A program made the position numbers and the translations under genes. From the NCBI GenBank assembly GCA_963854835.1, contig OY978525.1, forward strand, positions 49,045,929 to 49,109,928: a stretch of 64,000 nucleotides of DNA, read 5' to 3'. Position 1 is the first letter of the stretch. Each line of letters starts with the position of its first letter. Shown piece after piece: positions 31,555 to 43,071 of the stretch. A model generated the notes under the pieces. It was not told the origin of the DNA. It searched no databases and saw only the letters and a program-made list of their open reading frames with translations. The stretch is from Megamerina dolium. Its lineage: Eukaryota > Arthropoda > Insecta > Diptera > Megamerinidae.

Positions 31555-34500
31555 TTAATTATTTGTTCGGTTGCAGAATTCTTCTACTTCCTTCCTCATA
31601 ATAACATCACGCGTTATTTCAAGCATCTCTTTCCGGGGTATGTTCCACATTTCGAGTTCTTCAATAAATTGGCGACCCAGTGTGGACATCCTCCTTCTTA
31701 CCAATGCAAAACACTGGCACACTATGTGCGCCGCTGTCTCTGCCTCTTCCATGCATAATCTGCAAATGTCAGCATCCTCCCCATCAACAAGACCCATCTT
31801 GCTGAGGTGGTACCTGAAATTGCCATGCCCAGTTATTAATGCAGTCAACCAGCTTAGAGTCATTCGTCCTAGACTGAGAGCCCTAACCGATTCACTGCCC
31901 TTTGATAGCCTCAACGAAGCCTTAGCCTGTCTACAGGTAGATAAGTTCTCCCATCTCGTGAGATGGAGTTTCTTTATTCACTCTTCGACCTTTGCCTTCA
32001 CCGTCCCGCTGCTGAGAGCAACTACTGGTTCCGGTCCATAAAATTCAGCTTCAGATCCTTGTCTAGCCAAGGCGTCTGCAGCTTCATTCTGTTCTATACC
32101 AATGTATCCCTTCACCCACATAAGAGTAAACGCATTACTACGAGCATACCCATTAAGTTTCTGAACACATTCGAGCGCCAACTTAGAAGATACCGTAGGT
32201 TGTTGCAGCCACCTGACCACCGCCTGGTTATCGAGTGCTAGCAAGATTTTCTTACCTTGCACCTTTCCATCCAGTAGATGGTCTAGCGCATGCATTAGAC
32301 CTAGCATTTCTGCTTGGTATACCGATACGTATCTTCCCAGATTCAGAGGGCATGCCAGTCCCAACTCTTTAGAGAAGATTCCAGCACCCGCTCTGCCATC
32401 CATTAATGAACCATCTGTAAAAATACTGATGTCATTTTCCTCACATACATCATGTGTGAGGCCGTCTTCAATGAGTGTTCTGTGTGACTTTTCAGTCATC
32501 TTCAGCCTACCCATTCCCTCCATTGGCATCTGCGCCTCCTTTACACTGCTATATAGCAGTGACAGGATGCCCCTGTGCCCCCTCTCTGTGCCGAATCCAT
32601 ACCAATTATTGGTTGTCTTCAGACGTAATGCTGTTAATGCCGCTGACTTCATAATATGCAAGTCCAACGGCAGCAGCCCGAGAAAGACTTCCAATGCTTC
32701 TACTGGGGTCGTCCGGATAGCTCCGGTAATCCCAATACAAGCCAATCTTTGTACCCTATCTAACTTGCTTTTCGCGGTCTTTTGGGTGACCTTATTCCAC
32801 CATAACACAGCAGCATACGTTATTAAGGGCTTGACCATCGTTGTGTAGATCCAGTGCGCTGCTCTGGGAGTAATTCCCCACATGAGACCGAACACTCTCT
32901 TACACTGATGCAATACCCGCTTGCCCTTCTGGATCTTGTTATCGACGCGACTATTCCAAGTCAGCTTGTTATCCAGGATGACATATAGTTACTTTACTTC
33001 CTTGGAGACGTTGATGTCCGATCCGAAAAGCCTAAGAGGGTCTATTGTTAGCCCAGTCCTCCTTTTAGGAAAGAGTACTATCATTTACAGAGAGACCTTG
33101 TTCAGTGCACCATTCTTCAACCATTTTGAGTGCACCACTCATGGTATCATAAATAGTGTCCAAGAACTTACAGCTCACCGTTACCGCTATGTCATCTGCA
33201 TACCCGACGGTGTGTATGCCTTTTGAGTCCAGAAGCTGAAGTATGGAGTCGGCCGTGATGTTCCAAAGGATGGGCGATAATACTCCCCCCTGTGGACACC
33301 CTTTGACTACCCTACCTCTGAGTCTGTAACTCCCATTTTGAAAGTTTATTGCCCTTTTCCTCAGCATGCTGTCCACCCACCTTATAATGGTTGGGCTGAC
33401 TTCACGAGTAGCAAGGGACATCCTTAGCTTATCGAAACCAATCTTATCGAAGGCACCTTCTATATCCTTAAAAGTAGACATAGATATCCCTCTAGTGGAG
33501 TTCCCTCTCCGCTACGCGAACGAGTTCGTGCAATGCTGTTTCAGTGGATTTGCAAGCTCTGTATGTGTGCTGACACCTGCTCAGTGGTTTTGTCAGAAGC
33601 GTTGTCCTTTCCATGTAGTCCGCCAGCACTCCCTCCATACATTTAAGCAGAAAGGAGGTGAAGCTAACCGGGCGGAAAGATTTAGCCTCTGAGTAGTCCC
33701 TTTTTCCCGGCTTTGGAAGAAAGACAACCTTAGTCTCTCTCCATTACGTCGGGATATATCCTGTAGCCAGGCAAGTAGTAAATATTCCCAGAAGCCTGTC
33801 TACCAGAGCTTCTGCATCCCACTGAAGTAGGGCTGGAAATATCCCGTCTGTACCCGCTGGTTTGAATGGAGAAAAACGCTTGATGGCGTTTATCACTCCA
33901 TCTTTGGTGACTATCCTTTCAGCTTCCAATCTTTCATTCCTCTTTGCACCCTTGCGGGTGGCTTCCCAAGGATCTTCCGATCTAAAGCTTCCTGGAAAAT
34001 GCACCTCCATCAGGTATTTCAGTGACTCTCCGATATCTCTGTAAAGGATCCGTTCGTTTTGCGAATTAATCCCAACTTTGACACCGGGTCCTTTGATATG
34101 ATCCTCTGTAATCTATATACATCGGTCATATCTTGCATATTTGAGCAGAATTCCCTCCACGTTTTCCTTTTACGATTGCGTAGAGTCTTCTTCAGCTCCG
34201 TAAACGGACGTAATCCCAAACTGAATGGCCCTGTGGTCCGACATGGTTAGTCTATCTACAACCCTCCAATACAAAATTTTATCCAACATTTTGACATTCG
34301 TCAGAGTAACATCAATGACCTCGCAACGAGGTGGGTCGACAAAGGTCGGTTCTGTTCCCCTATTGGCAACTTGTAGACCAAATCTTTCTATAAATTTGAG
34401 TAGACACTCTCCTCTATAGTTTTCATTGCTGCTGCCCCACACAGAACTCTGCGCATTGACATCGCAGCCTAAGATCAGACCAACCCCCTTACCATCACAG

Positions 34501-34938
34501 AATCTCACTAGAGCTTCCACCTCTTTTGAAGGTGGATCGTCTGGGGAATCGTATGGAAGGTATGCGATCATAAATGATCCCGCACCGTCACCTATTCGCA
34601 CTACTGTGAGATCCGGTGAGCACAAGCTAGACATTAGAATCGCACGTATCCCATGTCTAATTAAAATGCATGTTCTCAACTTCCCCTCTGTTTGTGGATA
34701 AAACAAGGTAGTATTTTGCACAGGTAGGCCTTCCATGAAGGATCCAGGGCTCCTGAACCAGTGCAATGCCAAGCTCATCTTCATCGAAGCTCCTCACCAT
34801 CATTGCTGATGCTGCTTTGCTGTGGTGAATATTAAGTTGACACACATGTAGTGGTTCCTGGCGCGGGCCCACCTCCAGCCTTAATGGCTTCTTCCATGCA
34901 GAATCTGCATTAGCCCCACACCAGGAGTAGCGTCTCAC
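31555..34938 (-). pseudogene. LOA-type ORF2 (endonuclease-RT-RNase H)
   Basis: In order along the minus strand: endonuclease HVCQLNIHHSKAASAM, shift near 34735, LILGCDVNAQSSVWGS and MSDHRAIQFG; linker; RT with FKPAGTDGIFPALLQW, a stop at about 33741, VVFLPKPGKRDYSEAKSFRP, shift near 33487, STFKDIEGAFDKIG, GCPQGGVLSPILWN and catalytic VGYADDIAVT (near 33195); then LACIGITGAIRTTPVEAL; RNase H with ISIFTDGSLMDGRAGAG, YQAEMLGLMHAL, LALDNQAVVRWL and NEAADALARQG; and a C-terminal CRLCMEEAETAAHIVCQC knuckle ending at 31555. Catalytic residues of all three enzymes are visible, but at least three frameshifts or stops separate them. Confidence 0.85.
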
Positions 34939-34979
34939 CCCTCATACTGCAAGACCGCAGTTGAGTCTTCCCCCTGTGA

Positions 34980-35995
34980 TCTTGATGGTCTCCGCGTCCT
35001 CCTTGGGACACAGCACGGTGAGCACGACACCTGCCCTTTCTGCCTCGCCAAACTTTTCTGTGCGGATAACACTCCATTTGGAAGTGTCCTTCACGAAGGC
35101 GTTCTGGCGCTACAGCTTTCTGAGAAAGATGTCGCTGAGCACAGCTTTGCCATGAGCAATAATCAATACCGCTCGGCCCAGGTGCCTCATGATAGGCCTG
35201 TGAGTTCAATGGGTTACCATTCTTATCAGATTGTCCACCATGCTCTTCACTCCCCGAAGTCGGATTTCCCTGCCCCGCCGTTCATAGAGCTACACTACCT
35301 ATGTTAGGCTTGGTCTTCGAGCCTGTTTGGAGCGACTGACGGCCTTTATAATTGGCCGTACATCTCCCTGAGCACTTGTCCCTTTCGGTGTCTGCGTCGA
35401 AGGATTATCAACCTTCTTAAGAGACGGTTGTCCACCCTTCTCAGCATCCACCTCAATTGGCCCCTCCGTCGTCTTCGGATGGGGCTCCTAAGGAGTTGAA
35501 CCTTCCAAGTTGTTCCGGAGCTATCGCTCCTGTACCTCTTCTCCGAGTTCTCCACCTTGCAGAAGTCCACTGAGTTGTCCCGAGAGCTGCTCAGTGGTCC
35601 TCTATGACGACTTTATGGCCTTTTTACGTTGGGTCTTTCGCTTCTGCTTCTCCCCTTTTTTCAACTGGATTCGCTCAGCTTTGGAGGCTCCGTCCTTTTC
35701 ACATATAACTGATAAATCTAACAATTCCACTCCACTAGGAGCGTCTTTATCCGCACCATCAGATTTTTGGTCCGATATTTTCCGCTGCCTCCAAACTGGC
35801 TTCCCGATCTAGTGACATCGTCCCCTTCGTTCGACACCTTCGCAGCTGCCGGTTTAGCCCTTTCAAGACCAGTGTTGAAGCAGTGTTGTCCGTTGGAGGA
35901 ATTTCGCTATGAGTTCCAGAGGTGGCAACGAGTGGTGCAGCTAACAGCTCGGCCTCTGATGAAGCCTTATTGTCCGCCGTTCCTCCCGTTAACAC
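34980..35995 (-). pseudogene. LOA-type ORF1 remnant
   Basis: The region upstream of the endonuclease is rich in Lys, Arg, Glu and Pro in short overlapping frames (for example KKGEKQKRKTQRKKAIKSS near 35600-35700 and DGADKDAPSGVELLDLS near 35720-35760). The matching region of copy 2 (10500-11080) shares the sequence but is equally broken. No zinc knuckle can be read. I assign it to ORF1 by position and by homology between the two copies only. Confidence 0.5.
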
Positions 35996-36413
35996 CCCCG
36001 GAACCCCCAGATTTTTGGATCGAGATCCAGTTTTTGGGTTTTTTGAATCAATCTTGTTCCCACGAGTTGCGAAGAAATAAATGTCCGCCTGCGCAGAGAT
36101 TCGCAGTACGCAGGTAAGGCTACTTATTACGGAGGGCGCCAGGTATCCGTAAGCTCACGTTAGCGACTGGGCTATTTGAAAAAGGGGCCCCCAGCCAGGC
36201 TGATTTTTTTTAATCGATCCCCTCACCACCGACCATGATAAGAGTACGTTGCCGAATGCTGTACTATTGGAGAGTAACAAACACTCACCAACTTACCCTT
36301 ATTTTAGCTAGATACCGCCTGACATCGTACATGCTAAACTGTGGTATCTATTTCCAGTCGGCACCCTCGAGGTGGGTTCAGTGGAGGATTTTGCCGACCT
36401 GGGAGCACTATAT

Positions 36414-37115
36414 CATACGACGTTCATCAGACTAAAGCATGTAATACAGTGGCATTTCACCAGATCAGAAATGACAAGGCGCCACAAAAATACCAAAATA
36501 ACAACGTAAGTCACCAAAATACCAAAAGGAGGGTTCCTGCATATTCCTTCTGCAGTAAAAAGGGGCACTCTAGAGATAAATGCTTAAAAGGGAAAAACAC
36601 GCCTTTCTGAGTTCAATTTGTCATGCCCACCTTTTAATAAAAACAGGTCACAAAGAAAAGGCAATCAAACACCTGCACCTAGTACCAAACGTGTTTTAAC
36701 TGTTATAAACGCAAAGAGGGGAAAAACTCAGGGAAACTACGGGGGGCCCAGGTACTGCCAACAAACCAGGATCCCTAAAATATTGCAAACGGTAAGCCAG
36801 CTGAGATGAAAGGTGTTAGTCATGTGTGTTTAGAGATTGTTGGCACAGCCTCCACGTTAGATAGTAAGATGGTGGAAGTTGGTAGTCAAGTATACAGAAG
36901 GATTGTTGAACCATCTTTCCCATCGAGTAATAACCAACATGGGTACTGTTTGGAAGTATCTGACGTAGATTATGTGTTAATTGAGTTTCCGTGCGTGGAA
37001 GCAAAAAATGGAAAACTCATCAGTGAACTCTGGGGCGCGTTACAGTAAATACAAATTTCGAAGCAATTAGAGTAGAGAAACAGGAAGTATCTCCTGGAAT
37101 ATATAAGGTCTCCAT
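36414..37115 (+). pseudogene. gypsy-1 gag 3' part and protease flank (copy A)
   Basis: After the LOA insertion the gag continues with VAFHQIRNDKAPQKYQNNN, then one knuckle YSFCSKKGHSRDKC in which the first Cys of copy B (CSFCYKKGHARYDC) is Tyr. Next come NRSQRKGNQTPAPSTK and a protease-flank frame at 36806-37048 (PSFPSSNNQHGYCLEVSDVD, EFPCVEAKNGKLI). The DSG active-site segment present in copy B (ILLVDSGAVTS) is missing here. The region ends where mariner sequence starts. Confidence 0.75.
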
Positions 37116-37130
37116 TTTTTTTTCCAATAG

Positions 37131-37715
37131 ATGGTTTTAAGTTGTATTGTTTTTTCTATTGCTCTGGGGCTAAACATTGCACAAAAAACCGTTTGGAACC
37201 ATTTAAATAAGGCTGTATACAAAAAGAAGCTCGATGTATGGGTGCCACACGAGTTAACGCAAAAAACCTCATGGACAGAATTTCCATCTCTGACTCGCTG
37301 CTGTATCTCAACAAAATCGATCCATTTCTGTGTTTGGTGGGATTGGCAGGGAATAATCTACTATTAGCTGCTCCCCTAAGGCCAAGCTCTTAATTCAGAC
37401 CTGTATTGTCAACAATTGGACCGCCTGAAGGAAGCAATCGTCCAGAAACGGCCAGCTTTGGCCAATAGGAGAGGCATTGTGTTCCATCAGGACAGCGCCA
37501 GGCCACACACATCAATAGTGACTCGCCAGAAGCTCTTGTTTGGAGCTCTTGGGAGGTTTTTATGGCACCAATTCATTACTACCCGTTCCTGTCAATGGCG
37601 AATGATTTTGCTGGTGAAAATCGACTGTCCCAGTTTTTTGCGAATAGGCACGAGGGTTTCTATGAGAGTGGCATTATGAAATTACCTTCAAAATGGCAAG
37701 AAGTTATCGAACAAA
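37131..37715 (+). pseudogene. mariner transposase remnant in gypsy-1
   Basis: Pieces of a mariner transposase: AQKTVWNHLNKAVYKKKLD and WVPHELTQK from the DNA-binding half, FCVWWDWQGIIYY, DRLKEAIVQKRPALANRRG, IVFHQDSARPHTSIVTRQ with the second catalytic Asp, and NDFAGENRLSQFFANRHEG with ESGIMKLPSKWQEVIEQN at the end. The segment with the first Asp and the PPYSPDLAPSD-type segment with the third are deleted. Neither terminal inverted repeat is recognisable; the remnant runs straight into gypsy-1 coding sequence at about 37716. Confidence 0.82.
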
Positions 37716-38295
37716 ACGATGACAACAGAGTGTTTGTCCCAATGCTCAACACAAATGCAGATTCGTATATTGTAGATCATGATCTTAAAATAGTAGAATT
37801 AAATTTAATCATTTAAAATTCGTTTTTTTTTTTTTTGGAAGCCGACAAACTCTCTTACACCACAGGAATAAAACACACAATACCAATAAAAACATACCAG
37901 GCGTCAATCAAACGAAGACAGTATAGGCTACCAGAAGCGCATAAGGGAGAAATCAGGTTAACAAAATGTTGGAAGGCAAGATAATTATTTCCATATCTAC
38001 GCCTTGGAATTCTCCCATAATTTTGGTGCCAAAGAAAGCGGGAGAACATGGTAAAAGAAAATGGAAGCTAGTAGTAGATTTCAGGAAATTAAATTACGCC
38101 ACCATTAAACAAGTTTATCTCATTACCCGCATCGATGAAATATTAGACCAATTATATAATAGTAGATATCTCACAATGCTTGATCTGGCCAGTGGGTATC
38201 ATCAAGTATTAAAGAAAGTATCACACTGAGAAAAAACCGCTTTTGGTTCAGGTGACGGGCATTATGAATTTAGCCGAATGCCATTTGGGTTAACA
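37716..38295 (+). pseudogene. gypsy-1 RT, N-terminal part (copy A)
   Basis: Begins with DDNRVFVPMLNTNADSYIV, matching copy B near 43610, and reaches the RT in the 37966 frame: STPWNSPIILVPKKAGEHG, LVVDFRKLNYATIKQ, ITRIDEILDQLYNSRY and MLDLASGYHQV, which includes the motif A Asp. It then breaks into KTAFGSGDGHYEFSRMPFGLTW and ends. The YLDD region and everything after it are absent. Confidence 0.8.
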
Positions 38296-38522
38296 TGGGC
38301 ACATACTAACAGGCCATTCAATACGTCCGTAGGATGACACATAGATGACGTTACTAGAATTTTTTTCATATGATTCTGTCATATGATTGTGAATGTGGTA
38401 ATCACGTTTTAATAAGTACATGTGGGAAAATACAATAATAAAATATTTCAACCACCAAAAGAATTTTTTTTAATGACCTTACACTTGGCCTGCGACCACC
38501 GAATTATACCCTGCACATGTAG
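38296..38522. other. Spacer, nothing recognised
   Basis: AT-rich sequence after the broken end of gypsy-1 copy A; no open frame or repeat was recognised. Confidence 0.45.
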
Positions 38523-38530
38523 ATATATAC

Positions 38531-39011
38531 AATAGCTGCATTCTTTTGTAATCGAGTTGCAAAAGAACACCAACTCGCATTTAATTTCCCTTTTACTTGA
38601 ATATAATTTCCCTTTCGTTACTTAGCAACGCTGGTGGTATATATGATTGTTCGTGAAATTTATAAATGAAATAAAAACAGAAAATAAACAATTCTGCAGA
38701 ACATGTGGTAAATATATTCGTTTATTTAAAATAAATTTTTATTTGCACTTGCTTTATTTTGTTTATTTTTGATTATATTTATAATAATTTGACGTGTTGT
38801 TGAAATTTTCCAATCACATTCCCACAGAATATTCACAATAGTTCTGTTTTTTTAGTTTCCACAACTATAACTCAGGTCGATTAAAATATAAGCCAGTTCA
38901 ATTGAACTCGGTTAAAAGAGACAATGTCGCTTATTTGTGTTGTTGCTTTGCATGCAGTTCGGCAAATAAGTCAGAGATCTTTTGCAACTCGAGTGCAAAA
39001 GAATGCGGCTA
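38531..39011. mobile_element. MITE with 34-bp terminal inverted repeats
   Basis: TAGCTGCATTCTTTTG... at 38533-38566 and its complement at 38978-39011 match at 31 of 34 positions. The 8-base word ATATATAC lies on both sides (38523-38530, 39012-39019), with two extra A on the left. An 8-bp duplication would point to the hAT group; if instead the outer TA is the duplication, a Tc1/mariner-type origin fits. The interior is AT-rich and non-coding, so it needs a transposase in trans. Each end contains a palindromic CTTTTGCA...TGCAAAAG. Confidence 0.75.
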
Positions 39012-39019
39012 ATATATAC

Positions 39020-39165
39020 CTTATAAAAAATTAGCTCGAATATCCATTTTTTTCTTTTATTTCCATTACTTTGTATGAGAGCTACATACATTTTTTGAGG
39101 AATAATTTCGGCCTACACCTTAAATATGTTTGTCTTAGGCGATGTTTTGTAAGATATTGTGGTTT
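39020..39165. other. Short spacer, nothing recognised
   Basis: AT-rich sequence between the MITE and the RTE LINE. Confidence 0.4.
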
Positions 39166-41349
39166 TAAGGACAATGTGACCAAGGAAAGCTTCTCTCAGC
39201 GCATCAAAGAAGCTTATGACCGCTGCCCTTTCCACTATATCAAAAACGTGCTTGGCGATTTTAATGCCAGGGTGGGAAAAGAAGGTACCTTTGGTCCAAC
39301 TGTCGGAAAATTCAGACTCCACCAGAACACCTCCGATAACGGAATGAGGCTGATCGACTTCGCCGCAGCACGAAACATTGTAATTGGTGGTACCAGATTC
39401 CAGCATCTCGACATCCACAAAGCTACATGGTTGTCTCCAAATCAACGTACAAGAAACCAAATTGATGATGTGGTGATTGACGGAAGGCATGCTTCCAGTG
39501 TGATGGACGTGAAATCGATCCGTGGTGCCAACATCGACTCGGATCACTACCTTGTTGCAGCTAAGGTGTGCACACGCTTATGTGTCGCAAATAACAAGAA
39601 AAGTCCCACACAGAGAAAGCTCGACGTCAGTAAGCTGCGATCACCAGAGACAGCAGATGCATTTTCCACTCGACTATCGGATCTGCTTATGCAGAACACT
39701 TCCCCACTTGATGATACATGCGCACGGTGGACACATATATCCCACTCCATGACTACTGCTGCCGAGGAGGTAATCGGTTACTACCGGCCTCTGAGGAATG
39801 AGTGGTATGATCAGAAATGTCGCGACGCTACCGCAGAGAAAGACGCCGCCTACAGAAAAACCCTGCGTGCAGGCGTAACGCGAGCTGTTAAGGAGCGGTA
39901 CAGAGAGAAAAGGAGTGCAGAGAGACGTCTTTTCAGGCGCAAGAAGAGGGAGTTGGAAAGAGGTGAGTGTGAGGAGATAGAGATGTGTACCGACTAGAAT
40001 GAGACTCGAAAATTCTTCGAAAAGATCAAGCGCCTGAATGGAGGTTTAAATCCCGGAGCCTCTTCTTGTCGTGATGGAAATGGGAATCTGGTTACGGATG
40101 TCCAGAGTGTACTGAGCCTATGGAGGGAACACTTCTCCACGTTACTGAATGGCGATGCTACGAACAATTCCGCCAGTGGAGGAGATTGCCCGATAACCCC
40201 AATTACATATGATGGTGTTGATGTTCCACCACCCGACTATGACGAGGTTGAAACGGCCATTTTAAGGCTGAAGAACAACAAAGCTGCAGGTGCTGATGGC
40301 CTGCCTGCCGAGTTGTTTAAGACCGGAGGCGATGAGCTGCTCACCCGCATGCACCAGCTCATAAGCAGAATATGGTCGGATGAAAGCATGCCTGATGATT
40401 GGAGGCTCAGTGTTCTCTGTCCTGTACATAAAAAAGGAGACCCCACAATTTGCGCCAACTACCGTTGAATAAGTCTCTTGACCATCGCATACAAGGTTCT
40501 ATCGAGCGTACTGTGTGAAAGGTTGAAGCCTATGCTCAGCAACCTGATTGGACCGTATAAGTGTGGCTTCAGACCTGGTAAATCCACCATCGACCAGATT
40601 TTCACACTGCGCCAAATCTTGGAGAAGACCCAAGAAAAACAGATCGACACACACCACCTATTTGTTGATTATAAAGCCGCTTTCGACAGTCCGGTAAGGG
40701 ATTACCTCTACGCAACAATGTCTGAGTTCGGTATTCCTGCAAAGCTCATTCGACTTTGTAGAATGACACTGCATAACTCCCGTTGTGCAGTGAAAATTGG
40801 GAAGGACCTCTCCGCACCGTTTAGTACCGAACGGGGTACTAAAGGGCAAGACGAAGTATCTAGTTCCAAAGAGTTCCGGCGTCTTGGACAGCACGTCACT
40901 GTTACCAACTACGCTTTTGAAGTAGTAAGGGACTTTGGCTATCTTGGAACCAGCATTAACAACAGTAATGACGTCAGCTTGATCATGCGTAGGATAGCTC
41001 TTGCTAACAGGTGTTACTTTGGACTGAGTAAGCAATTGAGAAGTCGATCCCTCTCTTGCAGAATGAAAACTACACTCTACAAGCCTGGACAATTTCCACC
41101 TCGGATGAGCGAATGCTTGGAGTTTTCGAGAGAAAAGTCCTACGCAAGAAATTTGGACCTATTTGCGTTGGTGGCGAGTACCGAATAAGGTACAACCATG
41201 TGCTGTACGAGCTGTATGCTGATATTGACATAGTAAAGCGCTTCAAAATCCAGCGGCTGCGCTGGCTAGGTCATGTCGAGCGAATGGAAGAACACGCTCC
41301 AGCTAAGAAGGTGTTATATTCGGAACCCGCTGGAGGACGACGCAGATGA
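39166..41349 (+). pseudogene. RTE-type ORF, endonuclease C-terminus and partial RT
   Basis: Starts in the endonuclease (VTKESFSQRIKEAYDRC, VLGDFNARVGKEGTFG, NIDSDHYLVAAK), and continues through a basic linker to a TAG at 39995-39997 in place of Lys, then RT sequence LKNNKAAGADGLPAEL and VLCPVHKKGDPTICANYR, a TGA at 40466-40468 in place of Gly, and GFRPGKSTIDQIFTLRQ, HHLFVDYKAAFDSPV. At about 40836 a deletion joins STERGTK directly to GQDEVSSSKEFRRLG, removing the GFRQGD and YADD motifs. The C-terminus ends with LRWLGHVERMEEHAP before 41349. Both stops are single-base changes. Confidence 0.85.
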
Positions 41350-41482
41350 GGAAGACCTAACCTGACGGCGCTTGGAATTTCTAACTGGCACCAGCTAGCG
41401 AAGAACAGCGATGGCTAGCGAAGCATGTTATATTCGGCCTAAATCGATATTCGGTTGTTATGGCCACATAAGTAAGTAAGTT
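39166..41482 (+). mobile_element. RTE-type LINE, 5'-truncated (copy 3)
   Basis: Homology to the RTE at 48203-51370 starts at AAGGACAATGTGACCAAGG and runs to the AAGT tail at about 41470-41482. The RT active-site block is deleted. The tail is followed immediately by gypsy-1 LTR sequence (TTTATTTCAGCCAACTAG), whereas the left flank is not LTR, so the LTR 5' part was lost or the junction is a rearrangement. No duplication was found. Confidence 0.85.
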
Positions 41483-41615
41483 TATTTCAGCCAACTAGTG
41501 TGTTAGACTCGAGGGATACTTAGGAGCTTAGGTCTAGGTGCTAATCTTGTACGTTAGGTAGTTAGTGAGTGTTGTGGAAAAATAGTACGCAACATTTTGG
41601 CGCAGCCGGTAGGAT
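41483..41615 (+). repeat. gypsy-1 LTR 3' end and primer site (copy B)
   Basis: 41483-41594 matches the last 112 bp of the copy A LTR (TTTATTTCAGCCAACTAG to GTACGCAACA). TGGCGCAGCCGGTAGGAT at 41598-41615 is the primer binding site. The remainder of the LTR is missing to the left. Confidence 0.82.
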
Positions 41616-41699
41616 ACTGCGAAATATCTTGAATATACGTTCAACGTTTAACGCAGTACAGGATCTAATTCTAGTGTGTGTTTGCCTTTTTGGGGTCAA

Positions 41700-42997
41700 A
41701 TGGACAAGAAATCCTACGAATCATTAGCAATAGAACTAAACGTTGCAATAGCCAAGTCAATCGCCTTAGTGTGGAGCTTGATTAAGAAACACAGCACATT
41801 CGAACAACTCAGCTCAAAGATGCGTCACGGAAAGGTACTAACTCCAACTGAAGCAGCCTTAAAACAAAAAGACGATTTAGAAGCAGCAGAGGTACAAATT
41901 AGAGCCCTGCGAACTCAGATCACAAAACAGGGATCCGACGCGGAACAGCTAGAAGTAGAGATTACTAAAGCTCTTAATAGAAATAAAGAATTAGAAGATT
42001 TACTAAAAGAAAAGGGCATATCAGAAGAACATCGGTTTACTCTGAGCAGCCGAGTGCACTCCAGGCAAAAGAGAGGAATCTCGAAGAGAACGCTGCCTAG
42101 CACAGGAGACACCTCTTCGTTGCCGTACACCAGTACGAAAAACACAACCAGAAACACAACCCGAATTAAAGCTAAAAATGCGTAAGACCGTCAGTAGACT
42201 AGTCCCAGTACTCACTGGAGCGGAGTCTAAATATTTAAGGACCGAAGTACAACAGTTCATTTCTGGGTGCGAATTACCTCAGGAGGATATACGTGTTTTT
42301 GCAAGAAGATTCGGTGATTTAAAATCCACAGCGATACAATGTATTAAGAATAGATATGGTGGGATCGGAGACCAAGCGTTGTTAAAAGAGCTAGAGGGGT
42401 ATGCGAGGACATTTTTATATCAGGCCTTCAAGACCCATTGTTAAAAACTCATATGCTAAGTAAGATGAGCACGTTAGAAGAATTAGTAGAGGAGGCTGTT
42501 AACACGGGTATTCTGCTCGAAAAAGGACAACGGTTCAATCACTTTAATATGCACTATATTCAAACGACGTTCACCAGACTGAGGCCAGTAATGAAGTGGC
42601 ATTTCACCAAAACAGAAATGACTATCAAAATAATAACGTAAGTCCCCAAAATAACTAAAGGAAAGTTCCTGTCTGCTCCTTCTGCTACAAAAAGGGGCAC
42701 GCCAGATACGACTGTTTTAAGAGAAAAAACATGCCCTATTGCATAAAGTGTAAAAAATACGGACATGCGTTCAATTTGTCATGCACACCTTTTGGCAACA
42801 ACATGTCACAAGGAAAAGGCAATCAAACACCTGCAACTATTAAGGGAGATCAAGAAAGCAAAAGCCCTAATCGCGGAAAATTTGAGACCAAATGGTTTTT
42901 CTGTAAGAAGCCGGGACACAAGATCACTGACTGTTATAAACTCAAAGAATGGGAAAAAACCCAGGGAAACTTCGGGGGGCCCAGGTACGGCCAATAA
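41700..42997 (+). pseudogene. gag: gypsy-1 gag (copy B)
   Basis: ATG at 41700 gives MDKKSYESLAIELNVAIAK, a 160-codon first frame with the coiled coil SDAEQLEVEITKALNRNKE. A deletion after EEHRFTL shifts the frame. The capsid-like part continues at 42180-42444 (VSRLVPVLTGAESKYLRTEV, EDIRVFARRFGDLKS) and 42438-42641 (MSTLEELVEEAVNTGILLE). Three zinc knuckles close the protein: CSFCYKKGHARYDC, CIKCKKYGHAFNLSC and FFCKKPGHKITDC. It is the more complete of the two gag copies but has at least three frame breaks. Confidence 0.82.
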
Positions 42998-43071
42998 ACC
43001 GGGAATCTCCAACTTTTGAAAAAATTGCCAGTGGAAGGTGTAAGTTAGATAGTTAGAAGTTAGATAGCAAG

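Larger units (their letters stand above)
31484..36399 (-). mobile_element. LOA-type LINE in gypsy-1 gag (copy 1)
   Basis: A near full-length minus-strand LINE of about 4.9 kb with ORF1, endonuclease, RT, RNase H and a terminal zinc knuckle. The 14-bp repeat TGGGAGCACTATAT at 31470-31483 and 36400-36413 flanks it, so both ends are known. The 3' end (left) is AT-rich (CCTAAATATATATATT) with no poly(A). RNase H in the same ORF as the RT places it in the LOA/I group; the clade name LOA is my best guess. Both ORFs carry several frameshifts and stops. Confidence 0.85.
29977..38295 (+). mobile_element. gypsy-1 retrotransposon copy A, 3' truncated
   Basis: A Ty3/gypsy element with a complete 5' LTR, a tRNA-Ser type primer site, gag, a degraded protease region and the beginning of RT, ending abruptly at about 38295 in the MPFGLT region. 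It is interrupted by a LOA LINE (31484-36399) and by a mariner remnant (about 37131-37715). Copy B at 41483-52967 is the closest relative and shows what is missing: rest of RT, RNase H, integrase and 3' LTR. The gag bears several stops. Confidence 0.82.

Noticed and set aside
39113..39547. Minus-strand 144-residue frame
   Set aside because: It is the antisense shadow of the RTE endonuclease coding region, as are the long antisense frames at 40658-41092 and 50237-50569.
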